Shown piece by piece: positions 10,897-23,200 of a stretch of 64,000 nt of DNA (positions within the stretch are counted from its first letter, which is position 1; each line of letters opens with the position of its first letter). The position numbers and the translations under genes are program-made. Location: NCBI GenBank assembly GCA_002946415.1, contig NJPS01000067.1, positions 682,001 to 746,000 on the forward strand, given 5' to 3'. The notes beneath the pieces are model-generated. The model did no database searches and had not been told where the DNA came from. It saw nothing but the letters and a program-made list of their open reading frames with translations. The DNA is from Rutstroemia sp. NJR-2017a BVV2. Lineage: Eukaryota; Ascomycota; Leotiomycetes; Helotiales; Rutstroemiaceae.

Positions 10897-12018
10897 ACCA
10901 TTTTGACTATTGTTGCGTATATCCAGCTGTTATCTCAACTTGCAAGAGGGAATGCAGTCAAAGGACTGGGGAAATAACAACACATTTCGGTGTTGGACGA
11001 GTTGAAGTGCATTGTTACATAACGGGACCTCGGCCCATTAAACCTGTCTGGTCTGGTTTTACCGTTGCGCTGGCGGGAAGACCTTTGAAGCTCATGCGAT
11101 TGGTGAAGAGCTAAAGCTGCAGTTGCATTCGGAGAATTTGTGGTGACCTGTTTGAGGGTCATCGGCTGAGTCAGCAGTTGATAGCGTATCTGTTGGTATG
11201 ATCACCAATCAATCAGTCTTTCTCTTCCGTGAAGTCCAGCTGGTATTCATGATCGATTAGTTAGAAATCATTGTCAGATCGAGGAGAAGTACGCCTTTTC
11301 CTGGAGCTGCTGACCACAATCCTAACATAACTCTATCCTCTTCCTTGCATAACCTCCATCGTCTTCGTCAATTCTACTGGCAAAGTGACGCCCGGCTAGT
11401 GGTATCAGTCGAAACCCATGTCGTCTGTCTCCGGCAGGATAGTCAAGCGTCTAAAGGCGATTTGAATATTATGGACCAGCAGTTTTCCCGTGCTAAAGTG
11501 CACCCGACTTTGGTGATTTGCCCTTATTGCTTTCCCTATAGGCTTCCTCCATTCAGGACATATCTTTAACCCATCGCAGGTTTCTACCGGGTTATATCCC
11601 CCGAATGAACAGTCGGAACGCAATGCCTCCATTGTAAACGCAATTGCTCCCATCTTAAAAGATCCCATTACCTAGCCTGTGGTAAGTTTGCTGCACTCTC
11701 AGTTGAATCAACGGCTCATAACGACTTAGGGTATCACACCAATCCGTTTGCCGTCTGGAAAATCATCTTTCCGATGCGATCACGATTGTCTTGGTTATCG
11801 TCGTCTTCCTCTCTCTACTCAACGCGCTCCTTGACGCGCACAGGCTTTCCTCACGTTAAGACAACATGCTATGTCGCCGACAACACCTGCATGTCGTCTC
11901 CTTCCTTCACAACGTCCCAAATCGTTGCAGACATTCTCCAAGTCCAATCTGGCTCATCTTAACTCGTTGTAGTAGCAACGTGAACCCGTAATGAAGATGA
12001 AGACCCTAATATTGCAGG
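10897..12018. other. Intergenic, possible transporter relic sequence
   Basis: No intact ORF is supported. It includes the dioxygenase promoter and possibly the decayed 5' part of the transporter relic that follows. Nothing else was recognised. Confidence 0.4.
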
Positions 12019-12521
12019 TTGTCAGATGTTCTAGCTGCTAGCTATGCCTCTCGGAGCAACGAGCATGCTTTCTTGCATCGGCCTTCCCTACTTGCCGCTA
12101 TGAAGAGGGAGTATAGAACGGTATATGCGAGCATTGCAACACTGCTCCCCTTGATGGCGCAGTGGTCTGCTGTAAGCTTCCGCATGGTAGCTTACCTGGT
12201 TAATTCATTGATTTCTACATTCTCTTCGCATACTGGGCGTCATATGACCCCTGTTGTCGTCTATCACGACAAAATCACAGGTCATTCTAAGGAGTTTTAC
12301 CTCTTCGCTTGGTACAATGTCGCATGGGCAGTGGGATTATCATTGTTCCGTGCATCTTTCTGTCGTACCAGACAACGACTCACATGGGAAGGACGGTCAC
12401 TATTATTATTTACTATGCGGTGGTTATAAGTTGTATTTTGACGTATGGAGCCATATGTCGAGCGAGTGATGTAGGGAGGAATGGTGAATTGGTTGGCTCT
12501 TGGAGAGAAGGTATGATTTAA
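12019..12521 (+). pseudogene. Relic of an MFS transporter (allantoate/pantothenate-type family)
   Basis: Two overlapping frames give successive membrane-protein segments. The first frame ends with ITGHSKEFYLFAWYNVAWAV, which resembles the NVAGHTKK loop of the anion:cation symporter family (Dal5-like). The second frame continues with IIIVPCIFLSYQTTTHMGRT and TIIIYYAVVISCILTYGAIC, ending in a charged tail. Passing from one to the other needs a one-base shift near 12332, and the upstream half of a transporter is missing. A short unseen intron cannot be excluded. It lies between the dioxygenase and the terpene cyclase, where an efflux pump would be expected in a metabolite cluster. The family call is tentative; the decay is better supported. 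Confidence 0.4.
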
Positions 12522-13446
12522 GTTTTAAGTATACGATTTGACGGGAGCTTCGATCATTTCTCCTAGAGGAATGGGGAGGTTAGGTTTTCGAGGAGACGAG
12601 TATATATCTCGTTGAGTCTCTCAACCCGCCAGGATGAGTCCAAGACCAAAACCTCGCGAGCAAACCCTTAACATTCTACAAAAGAAGAAACTGAAGAAGA
12701 ACACTGAAGAAAACTGGTAAGTGTTACAGGTGGTATATTGGCTTCATAGTTCTCGAAGTCGAGTCTACCGGAAATGCTTTAAAGTCAAACGAGCATGTTT
12801 TCGGGTGCATCACTCTGGTGAACCACAACGTCTTAATAAGATAAGGTGATTTTCTGGTATCATACCAATAACGAGCCGTCTATCCAGCTTCACGTGAGCG
12901 CGCATCAAGAGGCAAAAGCTTCAGGAATGACGGTGTGCCGTCGGGTATTGAAGACCTGCGTTGTTAGTGCAATCGGGTATGCAGACTTATGTCAGTGCTT
13001 ATTGTCAACATATGTTCGTAGAACGAGGCTTCTATCAGACGTTGAATATATTTAGGCGTTCCATTCGCGATATACAAAAGAATTGACTAAGGAAGCCTAG
13101 CCGAGTGTTTAAGGTCGTAACGGCGAGCTTACAAACGGTGAAGGTGCAGCAATGACTTGATGACATGCTTGTATCGATGTCTTTGAAGCATTTCGACTCC
13201 TTGCTATCCCGCCATAAAATTCCGGCTAGATGCTTCTCGCCACCTCATGTTACAGTGCAGACAGGAAGCTGAAAAATCAAAGGCTTGATCGGCGTTCGTC
13301 TGACGTTAGGTTGATTATATCTGACAGTACATACCTTCGCTTCCACTTCACATACCTGACATGTCTTCGGAAGCTACTTCCATCATCCGTCTCACACAGA
13401 CCAACATCTGGCTTTACTCTTTGTTTCGAAGAATTCAATTGAAGAG
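12522..13446. other. Intergenic upstream of terpene cyclase
   Basis: No gene seen. Expected to contain the terpene cyclase promoter; short ORFs at 12846-13055 and 13230-13442 have no recognisable features. Confidence 0.5.
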
Positions 13447-14738
13447 ATGGAATTCCGCTACTCGACTCTCGTCGACCCATCCGAGTACGAAACTCACGGT
13501 CTTTGTGACGGCATACCTCTGCGTAGACACAACGACACGAAGGAAGTAGACATAGGCGCGACCCGATGCCATGCAGACTGGAACTCCCTGGTAAAACCTC
13601 TGCGGACCTATTTCAAAGGCGGCCTGCACCCAAAATGGAGCGCGCTGTCGGTAGCTATCCCCGAATGTTTGCCGGAACGACTCCAGATCATCGCTTATGC
13701 GATTGATTTTGCGTTTCTATATGATGGTCTGTAGTCCAGCCTCGGTTGGGATTTCATGAACTCACACGCATCCAGATGAAACGGAAGACCACAGTCAGAG
13801 CCAGGTAGGTAGTGCTCTGCTCTTGATTTAGACGCATCAAGTGACTGATCGGTGAGCAAAGCTCGATGCGGAGAACGACGAGATGGAAGAAGCGTTCCTT
13901 GAAGGAAGTAAGACGGGCTCCATAGCATCTCAAGAGCTTGGGAAGAAGAAAATGCAAGCAATTATCCTAGAGGAGATGCTGCGCATCGATGCGAAAAGAG
14001 CCATGGTGACGATGAAAGCCTGGTCTGAATTTCTGCATTATGCTGCTGGACGGCAACACCGGGAGCATTTCAAATCTCTAGAAGAATACATTCCATATCG
14101 AATTCATGACGTCGGCAAATGGTAAGAAAGACCTGTAATTCTTTTGCTTGACTTTGCTGATTCACGAGCTTCCCAGGTTCTGGTACGGTTTGGTAACATT
14201 CGGCATGGCCATCAGCATCCCGCAAAACGAACTAGATACATGGAATGACCGGCTCATGCAGCCCGCTTGGATCGCACTCGGGTTGCAAAACGATATTTAC
14301 TCCTGGCCCAAGGAGCGAGACGATGCCAAATTTCACGGTCGAGACTACGTCGTCAACGGCGTCTGGGTTCTGATGTGTGAGCAAGGGATCAGCGAAAATG
14401 AAGCTCTAGAGAGCTTGAGAGCCGAGACGAAGAAGTATGTCGCACAGTATGTGCAGACTGTCAACGACTATCGCGATAATCAGGAACTTTCTGCTGATTT
14501 TCGGAAATATATGGAGGCTATGATGTACACTGTGAGTGGTAACGCGGTGTGGAGTAATAGCTGTCCGAGATATCATCCTGAGTGCACTCATAATGACTTT
14601 CAACTATCTTTGATGAAGAAAGCTCTGGATGTTGATGTCAAAGAAGACTTAGATCAGGACTCACTAAGACGACAGTTGGAAGTTTCTGGATCGCTCCATA
14701 TCGTGAGGAAGGGAAAGGAAATAAATGTATGGACATGA
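13447..14738 (+). CDS. Terpene cyclase domain of fusicoccadiene/ophiobolin synthase type, stand-alone
   Basis: Four exons, 13447-13726, 13776-13804, 13862-14121 and 14177-14738, introns 49-57 nt, 376 aa. The N-terminus (EFRYSTLVDPSEYETHGLCD, then GGLHPKWSALSVAIPECLP) is characteristic of the cyclase half of chimeric fungal di/sesterterpene synthases such as fusicoccadiene synthase. The first metal motif is rebuilt by splicing as D93-D94-E-T-E97-D98, the NSE triad is N228, S232, E236 in NDIYSWPKE, and the RY pair is R321-Y322 in CPRYHP. All class I catalytic residues are therefore present. Relatives continue into a C-terminal prenyltransferase domain with its own DDxxD motifs; here a stop follows about 50 residues after the RY motif and nothing prenyltransferase-like was recognised in the 380 bases downstream. 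It may use GGPP or GFPP made elsewhere, or be a truncated enzyme. Confidence 0.9.
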
Positions 14739-15122
14739 GGAAATACTTTGCGGCTGCTCTGGATACATAGAGATTGTGTAAGGATACAGATCCGGATAAG
14801 TCGACGACCTTCAATTCATTGCGCGCCAGAAGCAAACGAGGCAGAGGGAGGCATTGATTGAATGGATGGGAGGATACAAGAAGCAGGAAAAGAAGGACTG
14901 TGGTCCTGACGCAGCTAAGCGGAAATGTTTTTCCGTCCTGACGCATACTGGCACCTCATCAAGATATTATTTCAGATTATAAGTATGGACTGAACCTACC
15001 TATTCCGGCAGTTTAAATATATTGGCATACGTGTACGGATATCTAAGTAATGCAGGTACTTTAAGGCCGAATAATATTCAATGATAAGCCTCTTGAGTTC
15101 AATCGAAGAAATCGCTCCATTA
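14739..15122. other. Intergenic, convergent 3' flanks
   Basis: Lies between the stop codons of the terpene cyclase and the DUF985 gene. I looked for prenyltransferase remnants (DDxxD with flanking helices) and recognised none. Confidence 0.5.
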
Positions 15123-15773
15123 CTACTGCTTGCCCAAAGGACTAAGCAGCCAGCTAAGTTCTTCAGCATTTTCAGAACCAACAAGGTCCTTCAGCCCCTG
15201 AGGTGAGAGAAAGTCATGATCACAATACTCAAAACCAGGAACTACGGTCTCGCTGATCAAAAGTCCCTTACTCTCTTTCCCATGTTCCTCATCTGGTAGT
15301 AAATACGAGGCTTTGTATTTACCTCCATCCACAATCCACTGCAGTTTCTCACCTGCTGCGACGTTCTGCCCTACAATGAATGTCTCGATTCTCTTTTCCG
15401 AGCCATCTTCATCGGCATGGATCAACACGTATCTCCCTCGTCCTCTGTGTAATGTATGCACTGTTCTGCCTTTGTTTCGATGGAAGCCGCCTTGCGGGCC
15501 GTTGGGTGTAAGTAAATAAAATATAGTAGTCGAAGAGTTCCTAACGTTAGGGTCAAAGCCTGGGCGCTGGGGAGCCAGGTCGGATGTAGAGGATTTATCA
15601 CTGCTGAATGGGGACGGGACAAGGCCGGGGGCACGATCGGTTTCGGCGAAGAAACCACCTTCAATGTGTGGGAGGAGGTTCAGTGCTTTGATGATCTCTT
15701 GGACTGGGTGGGATTCTTCTGAGTCGAGGAGTGGGTGAAAGGATGGTTTGATGGTTTTGCTAGTCGATGCCAT
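15123..15773 (-). CDS. DUF985 / cupin_5-type protein (YML079W-like)
   Basis: Single exon of 216 aa, MASTSKTIK start. The family pattern is clear: HPVQEIIKALNLLPHIEGGF with FAETDRAP after it, then STTIFYLLTPNGPQGGFHRN, and a C-terminal SYLLPDEE, ETVVPGFEYCDHDFLSPQGL. The family is a small beta-barrel related to cupins, with yeast YML079W as structural example; its biochemical role is unknown. The sequence shows neither signal peptide nor membrane segment. It is divergent in orientation from the ArfGAP gene, sharing a 1.2-kb upstream region, and convergent with the terpene cyclase. Confidence 0.88.
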   Translation of the reverse strand: MASTSKTIKPSFHPLLDSEESHPVQEIIKALNLLPHIEGGFFAETDRAPGLVPSPFSSDKSSTSDLAPQRPGFDPNVRNSSTTIFYLLTPNGPQGGFHRNKGRTVHTLHRGRGRYVLIHADEDGSEKRIETFIVGQNVAAGEKLQWIVDGGKYKASYLLPDEEHGKESKGLLISETVVPGFEYCDHDFLSPQGLKDLVGSENAEELSWLLSPLGKQ

Positions 15774-16981
15774 TTTAAATATCCAAAAGTTCCCAAAAGA
15801 GGAAGAAAAGCTGTAGGATTATTTGGATAGGTTGTGCATTTGGGTCCAAGGGTCCGTGGTCAGTGTGGAAGGAATACTTACAGAGTATTTCGTATGTGTC
15901 GGGAAGAAGCTCACACCACCCATAAGCTTACTCCACTCCAATCTTTCCATGTGGGTGGGTTGCATAAGCGCGACGAAACTTTTGATTGAGCTGAGCAGTT
16001 TCGCGTGGCAACCACGCCGTTGGGTATGAATGATGGAAAGTAAGTTAACCTTACAATGTGCGAGAGAAGAGAGCAAAAGCGTTTCATCTCAATTCATGCA
16101 AGATATGTGAAGTGACGAAAGCCTCTAACCGGATATGTGATGATAGCCATTGGGAAGGAGATGATAGCCTTAGATGAGGATGCGACTGCAGAGATGGATA
16201 TCCTAATTTCCCATAAGAATATTGATTGCGTGAAGAGTTAGAGCGCGGCAATCGGCCGATCAGGCAGGCCGCAGACGATTGTTTGTGAAGCATTAGAGTC
16301 GTACGGAGGCGGGAAGGAATGTAGGAATATATTTCGTGCTCAACGGTAACCTTAACCTTACTCGTTATTCACGTTATTCGTCTCTCGTCTCTCGTCCCTC
16401 GTCCCGTCCAGCTGTGATTACATAACCATTTTCGAGGCAACGAGGTGTCGACACTTATTCTCTGACAAATTGGGAACTTCATCCGAAGCTCAGACGTTAT
16501 TCCGCGTGCGCATCTCTCCGTGCTCTCCTTTCTCTGAGACTATGATGGTGCTAGTTTACTAAGATCTTTTCTAGCATTCTCTTTGGAAGAAGCTTTCCTA
16601 TCTGATACCATACCATTCATCTCAGCTCATCCCCTCGTCTCCCGTCTCTCGTCTCTTTTTCCCAATTTCTTCCCTTCCATACCCCATCTTTGCACTTCGC
16701 GCTTCACACTCTGCATCTTGCATCCATCTTGCACATAACCTCAGACTTGACAAACTTGTTGTTTGTGGGTTGTCTGTGTGCTCTTCCTTTTACGACTTAC
16801 GACTGGAAACGATACTCACGAGTTCTGTACATCCACCCGCGTGCCTTTGTATAAAGCTGTAATTATACCGAATACGTACATCCTCCATTGATCGAATTGG
16901 CTGGCGCTTTAGATAGCACCAAATTTCTCTCGTTTCGAACTTCGCTATCACCACATACCATTTTAATTATCTTTCTACAAC
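15774..16981. other. Shared divergent promoter region
   Basis: No gene seen. The 3' half, from about 16340, is strongly pyrimidine-rich with repeated TCTCGTC blocks (16380-16410 and 16636-16660) and a telomere-like CCTTAACCTTA stretch at 16349. Long CT-rich leaders are usual for housekeeping fungal genes, here the ArfGAP gene. Confidence 0.55.
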
Positions 16982-19077
16982 ATGGCGGGAATATTAAGCA
17001 AGCGGCAACTTGCGCGCAACGAGATGGCTCTCCAGGAGCTTGTTAAATTGCCAGGAAATAATACTTGTGCCGATTGTCAGGCCAGGAACCCAGGTAGGAC
17101 TCCAAGTCCTTGATCTGCATACTGTTAGACTAACCATATGAAACAGGATGGGCAAGTTGGAGTGTGAGTGACGACTATTTCTTTTGCGATCAGACGGGAT
17201 GATTGATAGAAGACTTGTGGGGTTGGGTTGCTGACTGCGAATTAGTTGGGAATATTCCTGTGTATGCGATGCGCCGCCTTGCATCGGAAGATGGGGACAC
17301 ATATAACAAAGGTCAAATCGTTGAGTATGGACTCATGGTCCAAAGAGCAAGTGGATGTGGGTTTCATCCGAGTCGAATCTCCATCAGTATCTGACAAAAG
17401 TTCTAGCATATGAAGCGCGTCGGCAATGTTGCTTCGAATCGAATCTACAACCCCGATAACATGCGGCCCCCGGTACCTATGGACGCAGATGAGGCTGACT
17501 CGGCGATGGAGCGGTTTATACGAAAAAAGTATAGCAGTGGACCACCAGCACAGAAACGAAATAACACGGGCAGCACCAGTTCTGATGACCACCCGCCCCC
17601 TCTTCCTCCAAAGAACGGCATAAAGTTTGGTTTCAGATCCGCTTCTTCTATATTTCCTCTATCTTCGAAGGCCAAGAAGGAAACTGAACGAGTAGACTTT
17701 CACGAGCAGGAGAAACCCTCTTCACCATCAAAAGACAGCAAACAGTCACGCATATTTGGCGAATCTATAAACACGTCGGATGAATTAGAGTCTAAAATGG
17801 CAAGATTGCGAGATATGGGATTTACGGACGAGAAGAGGAACATTACAGTGCTGAAGGGGCTTGGAGGGAATTTGGAGAAATCTATTGAAACTTTGGTTCG
17901 TTTGGGCGAAGGATCTCGGAGTGTGTCCGGCCAAAAACCAACCTCGTCAACAAGTTCTTCAGGGCAGCGAGCAACAACAAACCCGATAGGGTTATCATTA
18001 GAACGTCCCCAAGCAACCAGTCCAACTGCAAGCACTTCAACTTCAAATAATCCTTTCGACAGGCTGGAAAGTCCATCATTTCCTCAACCACAAACGTCAC
18101 AATCTACAGGGTCCATGGCCCAGGCTCACAACTACGGAATGGGTACCAATCCGTTCCAGAATAACACTACGACAAATCCTTTCGGCCTAATGCCATCACA
18201 ATCACAATTGGATCTCAACCAAGCATTCCAGAATATGGCCGTATCATCATCACAACCTCTCTTTCCGCACCATACCGGCGGTTTCCCTGGCCCCCAGCCG
18301 CCAGCATTACAGCAACTATATCAGCAGTCCTTGAACCCACCTGTTCCTGCCGTACCTTTAAGGCACTATCAACCAGTTATCTACGAAAACCAAGTGCAAC
18401 AACCATCTCAGCAGCAAAACATGAATTCGAACCCTTTCATGCAACATCAAGCTCCTCCCCCGAACCTTCAAATGAATCCGTTTATGCAGCAATCTGTAAT
18501 GAACCAAGCCATGTTTAGCAGCCCGGTTACTCAATCACCACAACAGCAATATCCTCCTGGAACATTTGACATGGGTGGACAACAGACTTCACAGCAGCAG
18601 ATGAATCCTTTCTTCAACCAGGCAAATACCCAGCAACAAGGACTACAGCCCCAATACGGATATCAACAGCAAATGCAGCCCCAGATGCAACATCCGCAGT
18701 CGCAGTATGATCAATACCGCCAACAAACATATCCCTTGATGTCCCAGCCAACCGGCATGGTAGATAAGCGTGGTATTATGGATCTGTTCAATCAACCTCA
18801 ACTCGCCCCTATAGCGCCGCAAGTTCCACAACAATCGGCTGCCTCTCAAGCTCAAGGCCAAATGCAGTCCTTTGAAGCGTCACAGCAAGCAAATGCGCAG
18901 ATGGCAGGCGGCAGCAGAAACCCATTCATGCCCAGTGGCGGAGGAGCTGCAAGCATGGGAAATGATATGTCGAGCGGGCCTAAACAGAGTCGCGAAAGTA
19001 TGCTCATCGATGCAGGAGGTTGGCAAAATGGGCGGCACAGTCCCGATGCATGGGGTACAATCAGTGGCAGGAGATGA
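16982..19077 (+). CDS. ArfGAP with UBA domain and NPF motifs (Ucp3-like)
   Basis: Four exons, 16982-17093, 17147-17163, 17246-17356 and 17407-19077; introns 50-82 nt; 636 aa. Exon 2 is only 17 nt. The ArfGAP zinc finger is C29-x2-C32-x16-C49-x2-C52 and the arginine finger is R57 in AALHRKMG; THITKVKSLSMDSWSKEQV and NRIYNP complete the domain (about 10-125). A UBA domain (about 205-245) contains MARLRDMGFTDE and GNLEKSIETLVRL. The rest is Gln/Pro/Met-rich and disordered with seven NPF tripeptides, ligands of EH domains found in endocytic scaffolds. The role is GTP hydrolysis on Arf during vesicle coat uncoating, linked to ubiquitin and endocytic sites. Architecture matches fission yeast Ucp3 and related fungal proteins. 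No activity-breaking change is visible. Confidence 0.93.
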
Positions 19078-20268
19078 AGAGAGTGAAATTTATGTAGAGA
19101 AAATAATCGGTTCTTGGCATAGCATGAGTTTTCGGCGTTTGATCAGTGGCTGGCATATGGAATCGGAGCAATGTGAGAAGAGAGGCGTAGGAAGCATGCC
19201 TCTGTGAAGTAATTAAAAAAGCTTGTTAGGAAAATCCAGTTCGCACGAGGCAGATGCATTCAATTGTAGATAGATCTTGCGATGGAGCGGAGAATTTTAA
19301 AGAAAACCAGCATGTTATTGATACGTAAATCGGTCGGGCCAAGTGCTCTAGATGTAAGACTACTAAAGGTAAAGAGGAAGTGATGGTCGTGTACTCACTA
19401 CAAGTATGTAGCCAAGAAAATGTGAGGCTGGAGACGGGCTGGAGGCTCCACGACTTGAACTCTGGATTGCGGAGTAGGCCCGATACTGGCACACAACCCC
19501 AGCCAGTACACACCCCGGCAATCAGCCCCCGGCTTGATCCTTCGAGTCTTGACCGACGTCTCCGTTACCGGTTACTGGCAAGGAGACCAACGCAGAGCTT
19601 TTTGGCATTGGCATCCGTCAGTCAGACCACCAATGCAATGGGCCATGTCAATTGAGCAGCGCTATGCGTTTTCTGAAGACTGAAGACGTAATTACAGATG
19701 TACATTACGACTGCTGTACGAAGTACATGCGCTCTACTGTAAGTCCGATTGATACTCGGAAGCATGATTCCCTCATAGGGGCAAAGTTGAGCCGACCGCC
19801 GCCCGCCGACCGACCAACCGCGTAAGCGGCTACTACCCCGCTTTCCGCCCCGCAAAATGCATTAGTGTACCTCAAAGTACGAGCTCCGTCCGCAAAACTT
19901 TTCGTCGTCGGTACAGTATGGCGGCAGCTTCTAGAAACTTGGTCAGTGGCTGTCAACCATGCATCATGTGCATCGTCTACCATGGCGACTGGATCCAGAA
20001 ACAGCAAAGTTCCTGAAGTTCCTTTGTTCTCTATTCCAGAAAGAGAATGGTCGATGAAAAAGTCGGGACTATATTAATTCTACTTGGTAAGCTGTAGGGG
20101 CACGTCATCATGTCGACAAACTAAAATAAAGAAATAAGTATCTGGGGAGAGTCCGGATATCGACACAGCCTCTCTGTTGTGTAGCGTTCGTTTGAGTTCT
20201 GATGGTGGTGGATTGTATAATAGTCCTCCTGTGTTAGACATATCCAGAACTTTGTCTGCACACAGCTT
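19078..20268. other. Intergenic, no gene seen
   Basis: Contains the 3' flank of the ArfGAP gene and the promoter of the trehalase gene. Several short ORFs on both strands lack motifs. A tRNA-like T-arm at about 19455 was examined and rejected. Confidence 0.5.
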
Positions 20269-23200
20269 ATGATGGCTCCTTCAAATCTATCATCCCGATG
20301 GGCACTTTGCCTCCTACCATTGAGAGTTCTAGCTGCAACTGACTTTTCGGTTTCTGCTGGATTGACCACCTGGAATCAAAGTGAGTGGTCCTTGACCACC
20401 AATACTTTCATTCCGGGACAATACCAATCTCGACTATCACTTGCGAACGGGTACGTGGAACCGCATTCTCGTGAAGGCACACACTGATTGTTCCTAGATA
20501 CGTCGGCGCATCTCTTGCAGCCGCAGGGCCCTTCTTTGAAAAGGATGTTAATCAAACGGATCCGAATGGCATACCTCCTTCCAATGGATGGCCGCTTTTT
20601 GACGATAGGGTCTCATTTTCTACGATTTCCGGCTTCTATGACGTAGAGCCTGCGACTGTGCCACCCCAGGGAACAAATTACCCTTGGCTCAATCAGTATG
20701 GCTGGGAATCATTTATTAGTGGAATACCACACCCTACGGCTTTAATCTTCTCTTTCGGATCAAATTATCTGGATGCTAAAGTCGGCAACACATCCATTAC
20801 GGAATTCTCCTCCAAAATCTCCTTCAAAACTGGAGTCGCCGAATGGGCGTATACCTGGTCGCCCGACCAAGATACTGCTTTCAACGTTACTTACACTGCA
20901 TTCTTCAGTCGCCAGAGACCAAATGTGATAGCTGTTAAGGCGACGATCGTTCCCTCCGGAGATGCAGAAGGCCAAATCACCGATTTGTTGGACGGACAAA
21001 GCGCATTGCGTTCGACTCTGTCCTCGAAAGGTTTGGACGCAAATGCTACTACAATTTACTCATCTGTCCACCCGGACAACCTTCCGAATATTACAGCTTA
21101 TGTTGTTTCTGGTGTCAACTTTTCGAATTCGTACACAGATTTATCCTCAAGATCAAACGCGAGTGGAGAATATATCAGCCCAACTAACTTGACGACCATT
21201 GGACAATCTTTCAACATCAGTTTGAAGGCTGGGGAAACTGCCGTTTTCTACAAGTATGTTGGCGTGGCTTCAACTGATGAGTTTGACGATGCTGAAAGTG
21301 TTGCGCGTGATGCTCAATCTTCAGCGCAACAGCTTGGATGGGATGGTCTTTTGGCTGAACATGTTGCCGCATGGGCTGAAATTCTTACCCCCGATTCCGT
21401 GGATGATTTCACAGATCCTAGCACTGGAGAACTACCAGATGATCCAAATGTCCAAGCTTTGCACATCGCTTCAGTGGCAAACACATACTATCTTTTGCAA
21501 AATTTGCAACCCGACGGCAGTGGATTAAATGACAACAGTATCTCCGTTGGTGGGCTCTATTCCGATTCCTATGCAGGCTTGGTCTTTTGGGATGCCGATT
21601 ATTGGATGGCTCCTGGTCTCAATCTAGCATTCCCTAATTGGAGTAAGCAGATCAGCAACTTCCGACTCAAGCAGCATGATCAAGCGTTGGCAAATGCCGC
21701 TTTCAACAACTACCCGAACGGAAGTGCCCTCTACTCTTGGACCGCTGGTAGATATGGAAACTGCACGGGCACGGGTCCTTGTGTCGATTATGAGTATCAT
21801 CTGAACTATGACATCGCATTCAACTTGATCCAAGAATACAACATCACCAATAATGCAACATGGTTCAACAACGGACCCAGGCAACTCATTGAAAGTATTG
21901 CAGTCATGACAGGACATCTCCTGACGTACAATTCTACCACGGATTCATATTGGATTTACAATATGACTGATCCAGATGAGTACGCAAACAATAAGGACAA
22001 TGGTGCGTTCACCATAGCTTCTGCTGCTGCCTTACTGGAACTGGAAAATTCATTGAGGGCCGACGAGGGACTTCCAATCAATGACACTTGGCAAGAGCAG
22101 CAAGAGAAGATTGAGTTTCCATCTGCTGCATCGAACATCACTCTCGAGTATCAAACCATGAATAACAGTGTTCAAGTCAAACAAGCAGACGTCGTACTTC
22201 TGACATATCCATTGGACTTCACTCAAAACTATACGGAAGCGGACAGACTATTAGACTTGGATTATGTGACTATACCCTGCAAACTTGGTCTCGATAGCTT
22301 ACTGACAAAATATTAGTACGCCAACAAGCAATCACCTAATGGGCCAGCAATGACTTACTCGATTTTCGCCATCGATGCGAACGCGCTATCTCCATCTGGG
22401 TGTGCTGCATACACTTACACACTGAATGGTTTCCTCCCGTATCTGAGAGCCCCTTGGTATCAATTCTCTGAGCAAGCCGTCGACGATATTACAGCAAACG
22501 GCGGTACCAATCCTGCCTTCCCATTCTTGACAGGACATGGCGGAGCCGATCAAGTAGTCCCTTATGGTTACCTTGGCATTCGAACAGATCAACCAACACT
22601 CTATCTCAACCCTTCTCTACCACCTCAAATTCCCAACATTAAAGTCCGCACTTTCCATTACGCTGGCGCTACACTATCCGCCACCATTAATACCACTCAT
22701 ACCGTACTGACTCGTTATTCATCCACCGACCTCAACGATCGATACGCCAACACATCTCTCCCCTTCGTTGTCGGGGACCCAACATCTACCTCTTCAGACT
22801 CCACAAAATACTCCATCTCCATAAACGAAACCATTACCATCCCCAACCGTCTCTACTTCCAAAAACTCACCACAGCAAACAACCTCCTTCAATGTCTCCC
22901 CGTGACCTCCGCCTCCTCGTACGCCGCAGGCCAATTCCCCGTCGCAGCCATCGACGGCGCCACCAGTACCCGCTGGCAACCCAGCACCAACTCCAGCGCC
23001 TCCCTCCTCGTCAACATGACGACCGTTGATCCCACACCCGTGTCGGGCATCTTCTTCGACTGGGGCGCGCGCCCACCCAAGCAAGCGCGAGTCTATCTCG
23101 GTAATCAGACAACATTAGATGGACAAGTGTATGGCAACGAGTGGGTAATTACAGTCGATAGCATCACGCCAAGTTTGCCGTATAATGCGACGGCAGCAAG

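Noticed and set aside
19430..19500. Minus-strand tRNA-like GAGTTCAAGTCGTGG
   Set aside because: The T stem does not pair and no cloverleaf could be formed.
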